Positions 32,608 to 42,900 of a stretch of DNA of 55,093 nucleotides are shown here, piece after piece; positions within the stretch are counted from its first letter, which is position 1; each line of letters begins with the position of its first letter. The position numbers and the translations under genes were made by a program. This stretch comes from a virus. Below the pieces are notes generated by a model. That model was given only the letters and a program-made list of their open reading frames with translations. It had not been told where the DNA came from and did no database searches. The stretch spans positions 1 through 55,093 of the IMG/VR virus record IMGVR_UViG_3300015171_000006; one strand, given 5' to 3'.

Positions 32608-33678
32608 ATGGATAAATTAAACCTTACTCCTACTATTAATCTTCAGCGCCGGGACAAAGACGGCAAGTGTGCTGTGAGAATAAGATCCACCATAAAACGT
32701 AAGGTTACCTACTATCCAACCAGTATAAGTGTTTTTCCTGATCAATTCAAAAACAGGGAAATTGTAAAGCATCCCAATAAAATAATTTTCAACACGGCTA
32801 TCAGAAATAAGATGTATGAAATTGAGCGGGATTATCTTGAAGGAAAACTAACCGGCAAATCTAAAAATACTGATTTTTATGCCTTCTCTCAAAAAAAGAT
32901 AACACAGCAAAAAGGTAAAGATTCTGTGGGTACCTGGAAGCACAAAAAAAGTTATCTGAATAAACTGCAGGAGTTTAAACCAGTTCTGCATTTCTCAGAT
33001 GTTACTCCTTCCTTTATGCTTGATCTTGAAAATTATTGCAGGGCAAAAGGCAACAAGCCAACAACTGTATGGAGCACGGTAAAATTTATAAAAACAATGA
33101 TCAATGCTGCGCTCAATGATGAAGTGATAAGCAGCAACCCGCTGAAAGGTTATAAAGGAAAAGCTTATGTCAATCCTGAGAGACAATATTTAACTGATGA
33201 AGAAATTGAGAAGATTGAAAACTTTGCAGCAACTTCCAAAAATAAAACGCTTGTAAAGGTGTCTTATTGGTTCTTGTTTGGAGTTTTTAGCGGTTTGAGA
33301 TACGCGGATATTAAAAACTTTGATAAGAAAAAAATTATAGACGGCCGCATAATTTTAAGGACTGGCAAATCTGATATTGATGTAAGTATTAAAATTCATC
33401 CCAAACTAAAAAATGTTTTGGATAAAATAAGTCCGGATGTTTTTACCAATCAAAAGATGAATGATTACTTGAAGCATATTGCTATTGCTTGCGGTATTGA
33501 AAAGAATTTAACGATGCATATCGGTCGTCATACACATGCCGTTTATTTCCTCAATCATGGCGGCTCCATGGAAACACTTAGCAAACTGCTTGGCCACTCA
33601 AAAATAGGCACGACATTAATTTATGGCCGGATAACCAATCAGAGGATAGATAGTGAAGTGGACAGAGTTTGGAGTTAA
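32608..33678 (+). CDS. int: Phage integrase, tyrosine recombinase (Bacteroidota arm-binding type)
   Basis: 356 residues. Arm-binding beta domain (about 1-80, 'GKCAVRIRSTIKRKVTYYPT'), SAM-like core-binding domain (about 105-185), and catalytic domain with Arg231 ('SGLRYAD'), His304 and Arg307 ('HIGRHTH'), His330 ('LLGHSK') and Tyr339 ('LIYGRI'). It should integrate the phage into the host chromosome. It lies in the middle of the window, not at an end, so this is not a normal integrated prophage map. Confidence 0.9.
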   Translation: MDKLNLTPTINLQRRDKDGKCAVRIRSTIKRKVTYYPTSISVFPDQFKNREIVKHPNKIIFNTAIRNKMYEIERDYLEGKLTGKSKNTDFYAFSQKKITQQKGKDSVGTWKHKKSYLNKLQEFKPVLHFSDVTPSFMLDLENYCRAKGNKPTTVWSTVKFIKTMINAALNDEVISSNPLKGYKGKAYVNPERQYLTDEEIEKIENFAATSKNKTLVKVSYWFLFGVFSGLRYADIKNFDKKKIIDGRIILRTGKSDIDVSIKIHPKLKNVLDKISPDVFTNQKMNDYLKHIAIACGIEKNLTMHIGRHTHAVYFLNHGGSMETLSKLLGHSKIGTTLIYGRITNQRIDSEVDRVWS

Positions 33679-33704
33679 AAAAGGCCGGTATAGAAATACC
33701 AGCC
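33677..33704 (-). terminator. Terminator of the late lysis operon
   Basis: On the minus strand GGC-T-GGTAT, loop TTCT, ATACC-G-GCC, then TTTTTT (plus 33677-33704). It lies 37 bases beyond the endolysin stop and reaches the end of the convergent integrase gene, which protects integrase from antisense transcription. Confidence 0.75.
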
Positions 33705-33740
33705 GCTTATCAAAACTAACTGCTTATGATAAAAAAAAGT

Positions 33741-34340
33741 TTACAAACCTTTCCAGTGAGGTAAATTTAAAACATCACATATCCTGTTATAATTATTTAT
33801 TCTTTCAGATAGTCCGTTGAAACCGCCATTTACAATAAGACAAACCCACTCTTGCGGAGTGTAATCCTTATTACGAATTGTTGAATGAACCTTACCCTCA
33901 ATTCCCATATCTGCATACTTGTTTAAATTTCTGGTAGTCCAATACCAAAAGGCTGATTGCATTGCGCCGGGATATTCGGCTAACTTTTCAGGGTTGTCTA
34001 AAAGAACATAAGCATCATTATAAAGATAATGGCTCACGGCTGCATAATTATTTCTGCCAGTAACTTGTATTAAGCCCCTGCCTTTAAACTTCATTCCGTC
34101 ACCTTTTTGATTATTACCTAATGATAACCGGCCTTCATATTCTGCACCGCTGGCATATTCTGTAGTGGCTTTAAAAGCATTACTCTCATGTATTACTTGC
34201 GCAAAAAAACTTGCAATTCTTAACGGTGTATTTACTTCGTACTTATCAGAAAAAAGATTGAAGTTATCACTTACTACAGGCAATAAATTTGCATGTGTAT
34301 TGGGTGAAAATCTTTGCAGTATGTCAGGTGTAATTGTCAT
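33741..34340 (-). CDS. Endolysin, glycoside hydrolase family 19 type
   Basis: 199 residues. Catalytic Glu52 in 'FFAQVIHESNAF' and Glu61 in 'ATTEYASG' fit the GH19 pair; 'KGRGLIQVTGRNNY' and 'AFWYWTTRNLNKYAD' are further hallmarks. It should cleave peptidoglycan glycan strands at the end of infection. No signal peptide is seen, so it needs a holin. Its ATG overlaps the upstream stop. Confidence 0.88.
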   Translation of the reverse strand: MTITPDILQRFSPNTHANLLPVVSDNFNLFSDKYEVNTPLRIASFFAQVIHESNAFKATTEYASGAEYEGRLSLGNNQKGDGMKFKGRGLIQVTGRNNYAAVSHYLYNDAYVLLDNPEKLAEYPGAMQSAFWYWTTRNLNKYADMGIEGKVHSTIRNKDYTPQEWVCLIVNGGFNGLSERINNYNRICDVLNLPHWKGL

Positions 34341-34537
34341 TATGCGCTCATCTTATTTAAAACAGTTTCTAAAAAATCCTTCTCACTTTTGGTAAGAAGA
34401 TTTTGTTTTCTTTCCGCAATCATTTTTTTGACATCTTTGAATAGATTGTCATAATAATCTACCCTATCCCGAAGATGTTTGGTTGCCTGCTTATACTCTT
34501 CAATCTCGCCTTCAAGTATTTTCTGTTCTGGTGTCAT
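34340..34537 (-). CDS. Small coiled-coil protein of the lysis cluster
   Basis: 65 residues, almost all charged helix ('EGEIEEYKQATKHLRDRVDYY'), no membrane segment. It lies directly upstream of and overlaps the endolysin start. Could be a regulator or partner of a lysis protein; no family recognised. Confidence 0.6.
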   Translation of the reverse strand: MTPEQKILEGEIEEYKQATKHLRDRVDYYDNLFKDVKKMIAERKQNLLTKSEKDFLETVLNKMSA

Positions 34538-34549
34538 GCGGCTTTGGTT

Positions 34550-34864
34550 TTAGTTAAAACATTCCCGGTTTAAATTAATAGGCTTTCTCAATTCTTCTAA
34601 ATACAACAATCTCTTTTCTCTCCAATTTGAAGTATCTCTTACACTCCCGCTTGTTGTATTATCGCCATCTCTTATTTCAAAATAAAAAAATCGCTCACCA
34701 CGAAAATAAAATGGCTGAACCTCTGGCTGCCTTACTTTAGTAATACAGATATTGCCGGATAACGATACTTTAGTATAATATACTTTATTACAGGATTGCG
34801 TGAGCAATAAAAATATAAAACACATCAAAGGTTTCACGCAGCGGCTTGTTGTGATTGTAACCAT
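34550..34864 (-). CDS. Small lipoprotein, possible outer-membrane spanin subunit
   Basis: 104 residues. N-terminal 'CVKPLMCFIFLLLTQSCNK' gives a signal peptide with a lipobox Cys near residue 25. A second ATG at 34825 gives a shorter signal without positive charge. It is next to the endolysin, so a spanin-like role is reasonable, but spanins usually show a proline-rich linker, which is not seen here. Confidence 0.55.
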   Translation of the reverse strand: MVTITTSRCVKPLMCFIFLLLTQSCNKVYYTKVSLSGNICITKVRQPEVQPFYFRGERFFYFEIRDGDNTTSGSVRDTSNWREKRLLYLEELRKPINLNRECFN

Positions 34865-35310
34865 GATTGATACATGCTTTCAGCCAGAGATGCAGCTTCG
34901 CCGAATGTTACCTTTTGCCCATCCTTTACCTGCTTTAAAAGTTTGTAAATTTTTGCCGCAACTGAAGTATAAAATTCTTCTTTCCTGTCTGTCGAAAATC
35001 CGCCAAAACTATCAACAATTTTTTTAGCCAATGCCTGCACATCCGCCTCTGTTGAGTTTTCATTTATGCCTTGCAAAAGCATTTCATCTGCTAAAATGAT
35101 TGGCAGGTTCTTTCTTAAAATGGTTACAATCTCATTATCAATATTACCAGGGATAAGTCCGGTAACAAGATCAACAATGCCAGAATTTAAGCCATCTTTA
35201 ACAGCTTGCGTTACATCAATTGCGGTTTGTAAAAAAGTGTGATTTGCATTGTGGAATAGGTCTCCTATCCATCCGAATAATTTACCAAAAAAGGTGTGGT
35301 GTTGTGCCAT
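34834..35310 (-). CDS. Amphipathic hypothetical protein of the lysis cluster
   Basis: 158 residues. 'MAQHHTFFGKLFGWIGDLFHN' is aromatic and amphipathic, followed by helices rich in Ala, Val and Ile. No full membrane helix. Overlaps the lipoprotein start by 31 bases. Its place suggests lysis or virion release, but no family can be named. Confidence 0.6.
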   Translation of the reverse strand: MAQHHTFFGKLFGWIGDLFHNANHTFLQTAIDVTQAVKDGLNSGIVDLVTGLIPGNIDNEIVTILRKNLPIILADEMLLQGINENSTEADVQALAKKIVDSFGGFSTDRKEEFYTSVAAKIYKLLKQVKDGQKVTFGEAASLAESMYQSWLQSQQAAA

Positions 35311-35336
35311 GATTTTTAAATTTTTATGATTAATAA

Positions 35337-35558
35337 TTAGTGACTTAGTTTAATAAGAATATAAAGAATAATACCAGCGAATAAGAACATAGCAGCTATA
35401 ATAAATCTCCATACATTTTTTTTCAAAGGATCATCATAAGGGTTATGCAATTTTCTTACAATAGCCTTTTGCTTGCGCCTCTTTGCTTCCATCTTCATCA
35501 GTTGGCAGAATGAAAGTCCGCTAAACCATTCACGATAATTTTTCATCTTTCGGATCAA
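35337..35558 (-). CDS. Small C-tail membrane protein
   Basis: 73 residues with a very basic N-terminus ('MKMEAKRRKQKAIVRKLHN') and one membrane helix at about 50-70. Could be a holin-accessory or inner-membrane spanin-like protein. Overlaps the end of the next gene upstream by 29 bases. Confidence 0.6.
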   Translation of the reverse strand: MIRKMKNYREWFSGLSFCQLMKMEAKRRKQKAIVRKLHNPYDDPLKKNVWRFIIAAMFLFAGIILYILIKLSH

Positions 35559-35925
35559 TTATTTTAGGCGCTTCTGTCTTTGTTGTAAAAGGCAAATCTG
35601 CACATGGCTTTTGTAAAAGAGTTCCATTGTCAGTTTCTATTACATGAGGATCCGCTACTGTTAATTTGTTCATCATTAATCCCCAGGCCGCAGCAAAAGC
35701 AACTATCTTTAAAACGATCTTCATACCATTCCCAGGTAATATTTCACTGGCATCAAATGAGAATGTTTTTTGCGCCCAATCAATCACAGTTGGGAGACCT
35801 GATAAGAGAAGCATTATTTTATTTATCCATCCCCAAACCTTAAAGAACTTTGGAGACCGGGCCTGAAACCTTACAAGGTTTTCTCTAAGCCATGCTCCTA
35901 CATCTGATTGCTTTTGTGTGTCCAT
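35530..35925 (-). CDS. Probable holin-like membrane protein
   Basis: 131 residues with two hydrophobic segments: about 34-51 ('IMLLLSGLPTVIDWA') and about 68-87 ('GMKIVLKIVAFAAAWGLMM'), and a hydrophilic C-terminus. Size, two membrane segments and nearness to an endolysin suit a holin. No family match is certain. Confidence 0.6.
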   Translation of the reverse strand: MDTQKQSDVGAWLRENLVRFQARSPKFFKVWGWINKIMLLLSGLPTVIDWAQKTFSFDASEILPGNGMKIVLKIVAFAAAWGLMMNKLTVADPHVIETDNGTLLQKPCADLPFTTKTEAPKIIDPKDEKLS

Positions 35926-35929
35926 AATT

Positions 35930-36334
35930 TTATATTATATTGGTTACATCAAGTGCTGTGTGAATAATTATTTTTATGTTTCCTTCCTTGTTTAAAACAG
36001 GATAGCTTTCCGGTGTCCAGTATCTTATCTGAAATTCATCAGTGCCGGGAATTGGTATATCATACCTCACAATTGGCATCAAATCTTTTTGCTTTTTAGT
36101 GATTACATTCATCATACTTTGCATAAGAATATTTTCATTCCTCACCTCTCCGTTTGGGTTATCAGGAAATCTTTCAAACAGTCCATAGCCTACAACATCT
36201 TCTCTTTTCATTCCCAGTGTTTTTAAAAAAACATCAGAAATATCAACAATGGTAAACTTTGGCACATCAGGCGCAAACAAAATATAATTGTGCGCCAGGT
36301 ACTCAAAAACTTCTTTATAATCTACCTCAATCAT
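35930..36334 (-). CDS. Stand-alone PAS-domain sensor protein
   Basis: 134 residues, all one domain. 'FTIVDISDVFLKTLGMKREDVVGYGLFERFPDNP', in parts, then 'MPIVRYDIPIPG' and 'RYWTPESYPVLNKEGNIKIIIH', closely follow the PAS input domain of bacterial sensor histidine kinases. There is no kinase or ATPase domain after it. It overlaps the coiled-coil membrane gene by 8 bases and the receiver gene lies beyond that, so the three probably act together. Confidence 0.82.
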   Translation of the reverse strand: MIEVDYKEVFEYLAHNYILFAPDVPKFTIVDISDVFLKTLGMKREDVVGYGLFERFPDNPNGEVRNENILMQSMMNVITKKQKDLMPIVRYDIPIPGTDEFQIRYWTPESYPVLNKEGNIKIIIHTALDVTNII

Positions 36335-36767
36335 TTTGCTTTTTTACACCGTAAAATCCTCTTGCCGAGAAACTTAAAAGAGTGCTGTTATGGTCTCTTA
36401 CCATTGTTCTCAACTCATCAATTTTTTGAACCATCATTTCAACCTTGCTATCACTTGCAGTTTTAATATTTTGCAAATCTTCTCTCACATCTGTAAGCCC
36501 TTCTGAAATTTCTTTATAATCAGAAAGTATTTCGGCAACCTGTTTAGTTGTTAAAGCATTATACTTCGCCAGTTCAATCTGGGAAGTGTACTCATATTGA
36601 ATTTTTTTAAACTCCCGGTCAGCAAGCTCAATAACTTCATCTTTTTTTACCTTAGCCTTTTCAAGGTTGTTGGCTAACCACCACTGGCCATATTTTAACG
36701 CACCTCCAAAAAAGCTAACTATCATTATAAAAATTCCGGATAATTTACCCCAGTCTGTGCCATTCAT
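36327..36767 (-). CDS. Membrane-anchored coiled-coil protein between PAS and receiver genes
   Basis: 146 residues: N-terminal membrane helix at about 8-27, then a long coiled coil (about 33-125) with 'LTDVREDLQNIKTASDSKVE', and a short end. The shape resembles the stalk of a sensor kinase, but no catalytic ATPase is present and no clear H-box is seen. It overlaps both neighbours by a few bases. An alternative is an inner-membrane spanin. Confidence 0.6.
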   Translation of the reverse strand: MNGTDWGKLSGIFIMIVSFFGGALKYGQWWLANNLEKAKVKKDEVIELADREFKKIQYEYTSQIELAKYNALTTKQVAEILSDYKEISEGLTDVREDLQNIKTASDSKVEMMVQKIDELRTMVRDHNSTLLSFSARGFYGVKKQND

Positions 36768-37246
36768 GTTCTTGCTATATTTATTAATTCATCAAAAGCA
36801 TCCTCAATCATCTGTGAACCTCTTTGCGCTGTTTCATAAAAAGCATCTATATAATGAATGTGATCAACAATTTCATTTATATGCGTTACCAACGTAATTA
36901 TTAAAGAAGATGCAGATCCCTTTTCAATAAACTTTGAACCGTAAACGCTGTTCATGTAATCGATAATTTCGCTTTTATGACTATCCCCGCTAACCATTAT
37001 AAAACAGCAATGCTTATTAATCTTTGCAATTTTCTTAACAAGTTCAAGTCCTGTTATATCACTATTTAATTTGTTGTCAACAATAACAATATGAACATCT
37101 TCCGTTAGTTCGTCAAGCAACTTGTATGGATCATTAAAGAGCTTATAATTTTTGAAGCCACTTTCTTTTAAGATGATGTCTATTAGTTCAGTCATTGCCG
37201 GATCATCGTCAACGCCTAATATTCTTATGTCTAATGGTTGTTTCAT
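36764..37246 (-). CDS. Response-regulator receiver protein in the late operon
   Basis: 160 residues from the ATG at 37246. Receiver domain with Asp13-Asp14 ('ILGVDDDPAM'), phospho-acceptor Asp57 ('IVIVDNKL'), Ser86 ('MVSGDS') and Lys108 ('FIEKGS'), so all key residues are kept. After the domain comes a C-terminal helical extension (about 115-160). No DNA-binding output is seen. The start follows the spike stop codon by two bases and the end overlaps the membrane gene by 4. Confidence 0.85.
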   Translation of the reverse strand: MKQPLDIRILGVDDDPAMTELIDIILKESGFKNYKLFNDPYKLLDELTEDVHIVIVDNKLNSDITGLELVKKIAKINKHCCFIMVSGDSHKSEIIDYMNSVYGSKFIEKGSASSLIITLVTHINEIVDHIHYIDAFYETAQRGSQMIEDAFDELINIART

Positions 37247-37248
37247 AA

Positions 37249-39357
37249 TCAATTCCATTTACCTCCCTTAAGCCCTTGCGGATATTTACCTCCATTCGTT
37301 GCAGGAGGTATTGTACTTGCACCTCGCAAAGCAACATTTCCCGTATATGGTATCTCTATAAGAGGATTAATTGTTGTTTGAAAAACTGTGCCTATGGCAT
37401 CCGTCCAAAGCCATGTACTTAGATTTGGAGTTGCATTGCTTTGTGTTGCATTAAAATCATTCCTGATAACCGAACCTGTGGAATAGTTTGTAAGCAGAGC
37501 ATTAGCGTCGAAACCTGTTGCTGCCTTCCATCCTGTAAATGTGTAATAAGTTGTAGTAACCGAATTAAGAGTAATCCTAAAAGGCTGCGTTATTGTATTT
37601 AAAAATTCATAGTACGTGCTATCCCATGTTATAACTAATGGGATAACGGTTGTGTCTGAAAGAATATAAAAACTATGCACAGGTGCTCCCCATACAATAT
37701 TTCTTTTTCCATTGAAAGTCTGTGGTAACGAATCAGTTGTTACGTTCAAATAAAAACCGTAGCTCAGAGGGTTTACAATTGTATTACCAGTCATAGAAAC
37801 ACCCCCGGTTCCTCTCCCTAAAAAAAAGCCGCCATCGCCTGTATTTTGTATCCAATTACTGTCTGCTATAAGACCAGCATTTAGATACTTTCCGTGGGTA
37901 GTCTGGGCATCACAATAAAGCCCGTAACTCAAACTATTTACCGGTGTTCCTGTTCCGCTTGTTGGTGTCCCTACATCGCCAATATAATTGCGCCTAAACC
38001 AACGGCCTGAGTGCGCCTCATTAACCGTAGCCGTTCCGCAATAAACAACAGCGCCATCATTTTTGTTTTGCAGCGCACTGTCAAAAACATTATATTGAAG
38101 TGTGATGCTGTCAGTAGGCAATACGCTTATAGAATTGCCCGGAATAATAACATCGCAATAACCCGATTTAGAAAAAGTGGAATACTCAACTAATAAATCT
38201 TTTGACGTTGCTATTAAAGCATTCCCGTTTCCGTCTCCATTTCGTCCAAGCCCAGGGATCAGAGATGTATTTTTTACATAACACCTTCTTACTACAGTTA
38301 ATTGTGTATTATAGCCGTGATTAATGCCATTGTTAAGTGAATTGAGTATGCTATCATCCTGCATCAGCCACGATGTTGAGCTATTGATGTAAATGCCGGT
38401 ATTACCTGTATTGTTAATAGTGCAATTCAAAATTTGAATACCGATATTACCGCCTGATGTAATGTTATGGTCATTGCACCCGCTAAAGTTGAGGTTAGAA
38501 AAAGTTATATAGTTTTTATTAATAGGAAGCGAGACATTATTATTTCTTGTTGCCACCTGAACATTAACAGGCGCACCGGATGAATAAACAGTTAAACGAT
38601 TTGTAGATTTATCATAAAACCATTCGTTTTGCTGATCTAAAGTTGATAAACTGTTTTGAATGAAATATCCCCATCCGTTTTGAAGTGTGTAAGGGCTTGA
38701 AGTTGATAGTGTAAATTGTTTTGTGGAGGTATTAAATGATATGATTGAATCTGCATCAATTATCCATCGCCTTGTGCGAAGAACTGCCGCTGCGCCTGTC
38801 CAGTCAGGACTGGCTGATAAAGTGTTATCAGTGAATTGAGTTGTTCCTGAAACTGCTGTGCTTGTTGCCCATCCTGTGTTGGGTGTGCGCCCCATTCCTA
38901 CAGGTGTACTACCATTAATTAAAACTATGTAAAGAGATGAAGAAAATACAGGCAGTGCTTCACTTTGCCAGATATTCGCACCCATGTTAGTCCATGTAGT
39001 AATTGTGTAGAATGATGACAAGATTGGTTTGTTGCCAGTACCATAAGCCCCGTAAACAATAGGGTTTCCGCTTGTTCCTGATTTGTTTATTAATAAAGTA
39101 GTATCGTTAAAATTATCCCCTCTGTTGAATAAAATTGAATCCCCTACAGCAACGGTATTATTTAAAGTTATCAGGTTGCATTTAGAAATTGTTCTAAAAG
39201 GATTACCAATTGAGCCGTTGCCTGTTACATCATTACCTGCATTAGCAAAATACCAGTTTGTTGCAAGCAAATGAAATTGCACCGGCTTCATCCAATCCAT
39301 AAATGAACCGTAAGAATGAGCAATAAAGAATAATAATATCGTTAGTAAATATTTCAC
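37249..39357 (-). CDS. Right-handed beta-helix tail spike, secreted-type N-terminus
   Basis: 702 residues, GTG start at 39357. An N-terminal hydrophobic signal-like segment (about 1-17) is followed by 'NWYFANAGNDVTGNGSIGNPFRTI', the usual entry to a pectate-lyase-type beta-helix, and many short Asn/Gly/Thr-rich turns. Probably binds or cuts host polysaccharide. A Sec-type signal on a spike is unusual. Its start overlaps the upstream stop by 3 bases. Confidence 0.8.
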   Translation of the reverse strand: MKYLLTILLFFIAHSYGSFMDWMKPVQFHLLATNWYFANAGNDVTGNGSIGNPFRTISKCNLITLNNTVAVGDSILFNRGDNFNDTTLLINKSGTSGNPIVYGAYGTGNKPILSSFYTITTWTNMGANIWQSEALPVFSSSLYIVLINGSTPVGMGRTPNTGWATSTAVSGTTQFTDNTLSASPDWTGAAAVLRTRRWIIDADSIISFNTSTKQFTLSTSSPYTLQNGWGYFIQNSLSTLDQQNEWFYDKSTNRLTVYSSGAPVNVQVATRNNNVSLPINKNYITFSNLNFSGCNDHNITSGGNIGIQILNCTINNTGNTGIYINSSTSWLMQDDSILNSLNNGINHGYNTQLTVVRRCYVKNTSLIPGLGRNGDGNGNALIATSKDLLVEYSTFSKSGYCDVIIPGNSISVLPTDSITLQYNVFDSALQNKNDGAVVYCGTATVNEAHSGRWFRRNYIGDVGTPTSGTGTPVNSLSYGLYCDAQTTHGKYLNAGLIADSNWIQNTGDGGFFLGRGTGGVSMTGNTIVNPLSYGFYLNVTTDSLPQTFNGKRNIVWGAPVHSFYILSDTTVIPLVITWDSTYYEFLNTITQPFRITLNSVTTTYYTFTGWKAATGFDANALLTNYSTGSVIRNDFNATQSNATPNLSTWLWTDAIGTVFQTTINPLIEIPYTGNVALRGASTIPPATNGGKYPQGLKGGKWN

Positions 39358-39620
39358 GGCTTTTTCATTGCATATTTAACCTGTAAAAAATAGTTGTATA
39401 GCTGCATAAATTCTTCATACTTTTTAGCAGAGAGATTGTCATATACAAAGCCTTTAAAATCTTTTAAAGATGTTACCTGAACTGTGCTGTCAATGAATTT
39501 TGATACCTGCAATTCAAGTGCTTTTTGAATAGCAACTGAATCAATTGTTACAACTGGTTTGTTTTTTTGCGCAAAGGCAAGTGAGATTAATAACGATAAT
39601 GTGATAATTGTTTTTTTCAT
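39354..39620 (-). CDS. Small secreted protein of the tail-fibre cluster
   Basis: 88 residues with a clear signal peptide ('MKKTIITLSLLISLAFAQK', cleavage after about residue 17). The mature part is helical with 'LKDFKGFVYDNLSAKKYEEF'. No family recognised. It overlaps the spike gene by 4 bases and the upstream gene by 4, so it is part of the tail operon. Confidence 0.65.
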   Translation of the reverse strand: MKKTIITLSLLISLAFAQKNKPVVTIDSVAIQKALELQVSKFIDSTVQVTSLKDFKGFVYDNLSAKKYEEFMQLYNYFLQVKYAMKKP

Positions 39621-39946
39621 ATTTTATTTTTTAAAAACCATACACCTGAAATTGGGTCGTACCTCCATGATATACACCCGGATGCTGATAATGATATTGT
39701 ATTATTAATTGCGCCGGCAGGCAATCCCATTGGAATTGCCGTAGTTAGTATGAGGTTAGTAATTCCGAAAAAAGAGGCAATAGTTAATGTTTGAGAATCT
39801 GCCGGCGAGGTCGGCACCACATAAGTTAAAGTATCAACTAAAGCATTAGAAGAAGCATAATGAGAAACAAAAACATCTTGTTTTTCATCAAGGATTGTTA
39901 CTGTTCCTGAAATTTCAGGCGACGGCTGATTATATAAATTTCCCAT
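39617..39946 (-). CDS. Beta-rich tail-fibre accessory protein
   Basis: 109 residues, beta-strand rich and low in charge ('GTVTILDEKQDVFVSHYASS', 'GLPAGAINNTISLSASGCIS'). No signal peptide. Placed between the large fibre and the small secreted protein; likely a fibre chaperone or tip protein. No family recognised. Confidence 0.55.
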   Translation of the reverse strand: MGNLYNQPSPEISGTVTILDEKQDVFVSHYASSNALVDTLTYVVPTSPADSQTLTIASFFGITNLILTTAIPMGLPAGAINNTISLSASGCISWRYDPISGVWFLKNKI

Positions 39947-39955
39947 ATTAAAAGT

Positions 39956-42900
39956 TTAAAAAGTTCCTGTTACATCATAAGTAGTTCCGTTGCTTGTTAA
40001 TACTATTCCTCCATACTGCACGTTTAAAGTTTTTGTACTTGAAGCATCCATATTAACACCGCTTACTGTGATAGTTCCTGATCCTGTATTTTTTATTATA
40101 AAAGTGCTGCCTGCGGGTGTAGCTATTAAAGTGACAGTAAAAGTTCCATTACAGGGTAAGTAAAAATCATTTGCCGTAATAGTGTAGTTCGCACTTTTGG
40201 CGGCATACTTATATTGCATACCTTCAAAACGAGAACCGCCAATTACCCACAACGCTTTTGCAATACCACCGTTATTCGTAGGTGCAAGACCTGTCGGCGC
40301 ACCGTTTACAATTAAACTCGCTTCATCAGCGATTGTGCCTAAAGTTCCTGCTGTAAAAGTTGGAGCATTTATAAGTACATTATATCCGTATGGATGGCTA
40401 CCTGCACCTGTTGATGTGGTGTTTGCAACCGCCCCAAAAATGGCATTACCTATATTAAAATTTGCATTAGCTACCGAGTTAGTACCCCCATTAAATGCCG
40501 ATCTAAACATTGTGGATGTTGCACCCCCCGCCAGTAAACCAGCAGCGCTACTGGTTGCACTGGCTGTGCCAGCCGCTGCGCCAAAATTTGATGCCTGAGT
40601 TGAGCTGCTTGTTGCCATACCTCCATCTGCCCTTAGCAGTCCCGATAAAATTCTTAATGCTGCGGTTTGGCTTATTATTACATTGCTTCCAGATACAGGC
40701 GGCCCTTCAATTGTAAATGTAGAGCCTGATGTGAAAGTTGTTGATGAACTTGCAGCAACAGTAGGTATTCCTATATCATGTACGGTCATATTTGCAACCG
40801 TTCCTGAACTGGAATTGTCTGTATAAGTAGCGGCTGCATACCTTAATCCTATTCCATTTGTAGTCCATGCTGCTGCTGTTATGTTACCCGCCAAATGAAG
40901 TTGAGATGTTGGTGATGCTGTGCCGATGCCCATAAAATTTAATGCGCCATCATAAGCAGATGCGCCAGATGCTCCTAATATGATTTTACCTTTAATTGCA
41001 TTTGATGTAGATACTAAAGTTAAATTACCACCTGCATTTATATCACCTATTACAGATTGTCCACCAGCTATACCAGTTGACAAATCAACCGTCCATGTTC
41101 TTGCTATCGTTCCATCAAAATTACCACCAGATAAGCCAGTGCCTGTTGAGTGTGTCAGAATGGATGCTGCACTCGTCCCAACATCGTTCCATGTATTGTC
41201 AGACGTTCTAAACCACCTGTATCTATGAGTAACATTATCATAGACCAATTCACCATCTTCAGGAGAAGATATTGCATTTGTCTGCGCTGTTGTCTGAGAG
41301 GCCAGAATAACTCCTTTTGTTGTGGCATTTACAACAAATTGAGATGAAGGGTGTGAGCCAGCACTATCATTTAGAATTAACTGCTTATTGCTTGTTAGCC
41401 GCATCACTTCTTGAGTATAAGCAGATGGATATTTGATTTTAAAAGTCCAATCAGTAGTTTCCGCAGCAGTGGTATATACTTGGTTTTTTAATCCCATGTA
41501 CGCCATGACAATATTGTTGTTGGCGTTATTACTTAATCCAAAACCTACGGAAGCAGTATCAATGATTACCTCCGATGAGTTAAGTCCTCCTGTTGAAACT
41601 GCCAATTGAGGTGTATAGCTGGCTGAAGCATTTGATATTCTTGCAGAGCCTACCGATGCTACTGTAGATGTCCCAACCCTTAAAGAGGGAGTGGTAAGTG
41701 AAAATGATACACCTATGGCGGCTAAATTACTCAGTTGCCTTGATGATTCATTTAATATAGCCCCAAATACATAATTACTTGTTCCTTTAGTGGCATTTCT
41801 TGTACCAGATATATATCCATTTTGGCTTGCATTTAAGCCAAAGAAAATTGAATCTGTTCCTGCAATACCTGTAATTAAATCATTTGCAAAGTGTGTTATA
41901 GAATCTGTTGCAGTTCGTGTAAGGGTTATTCCGTTACCGCCCTGTTGAGCGAACATTTTAAACTTTAGTCCTTGCTGAACAAAAATATTAAAGATACCTG
42001 CGCTTACTGCAACACTATCAAGTTCTGCTATGTTTGCATTATAGATAGTTGTATCTAATTTCGCCCCTATTAGCGGACCAAAAACACCCCTGTAATAATT
42101 TTCAGTATGATGTCCCACTGCTAAATAATTACTGTCTAATCCGGTTCTCCATGTAGGAGCAGCAGTTGAACTTCCTGTTGCAAGAACATTATATGCAGGA
42201 TGTGTTGCAAGGGTTTGAGTGATAGTTGCAGTGTGTCCGCTATAGCTAAATGTTGCAGGGGAAGTGTGTATAAGCCCTGAATTATTAAAAACGATATTAT
42301 TTACATAGGTTGCTGATGTGTCAAGTTTTGAAGCAAGCTTTGTATTTACTCTATTGCTGTCAGCGAAGGGAGGAAAAATATTTGTAGGGTCGGCTAAGTT
42401 TTTATTTATAAGCGTTTGATTCGTCTCAACTGTAGCCATTGTGCCTGATGTAGGCAGGCTTATATTTGTGTTCCCGATTGAGGTAAATGTGACAGCATTA
42501 GCTCCGTTAAACGCAATATTTCCACCCATAGTAAGTGTAAAACTTCCGTTATTAATGCCTGTACCACCTCTGCTGGGAGGTATAATTGAAGGAATCAATG
42601 ACTTCACCTGATTGCTGTCAAATACAGGTAAGGGAATTGCGCCTAAAGTATTTGCATGATAAGTTGTGCCATTTACGGTAGCGCCTTCTGCAACTGTACC
42701 TGTTACATTTGGTGCTTCTAAAACCTTGTCAGTTGTTGTTATATTATCTGCATATAAATCAAAATGTCTGCCTGCTGAATTACCTATCTCTAATTGGCCT
42801 GTTGCATTGTTGGCTTGTATAACAGCATAAGGTTGTCCGGGCGTATTCCTCGCATAATATGAACCCATAGTATAGCCACCATCTATAAAAATATTACTGA

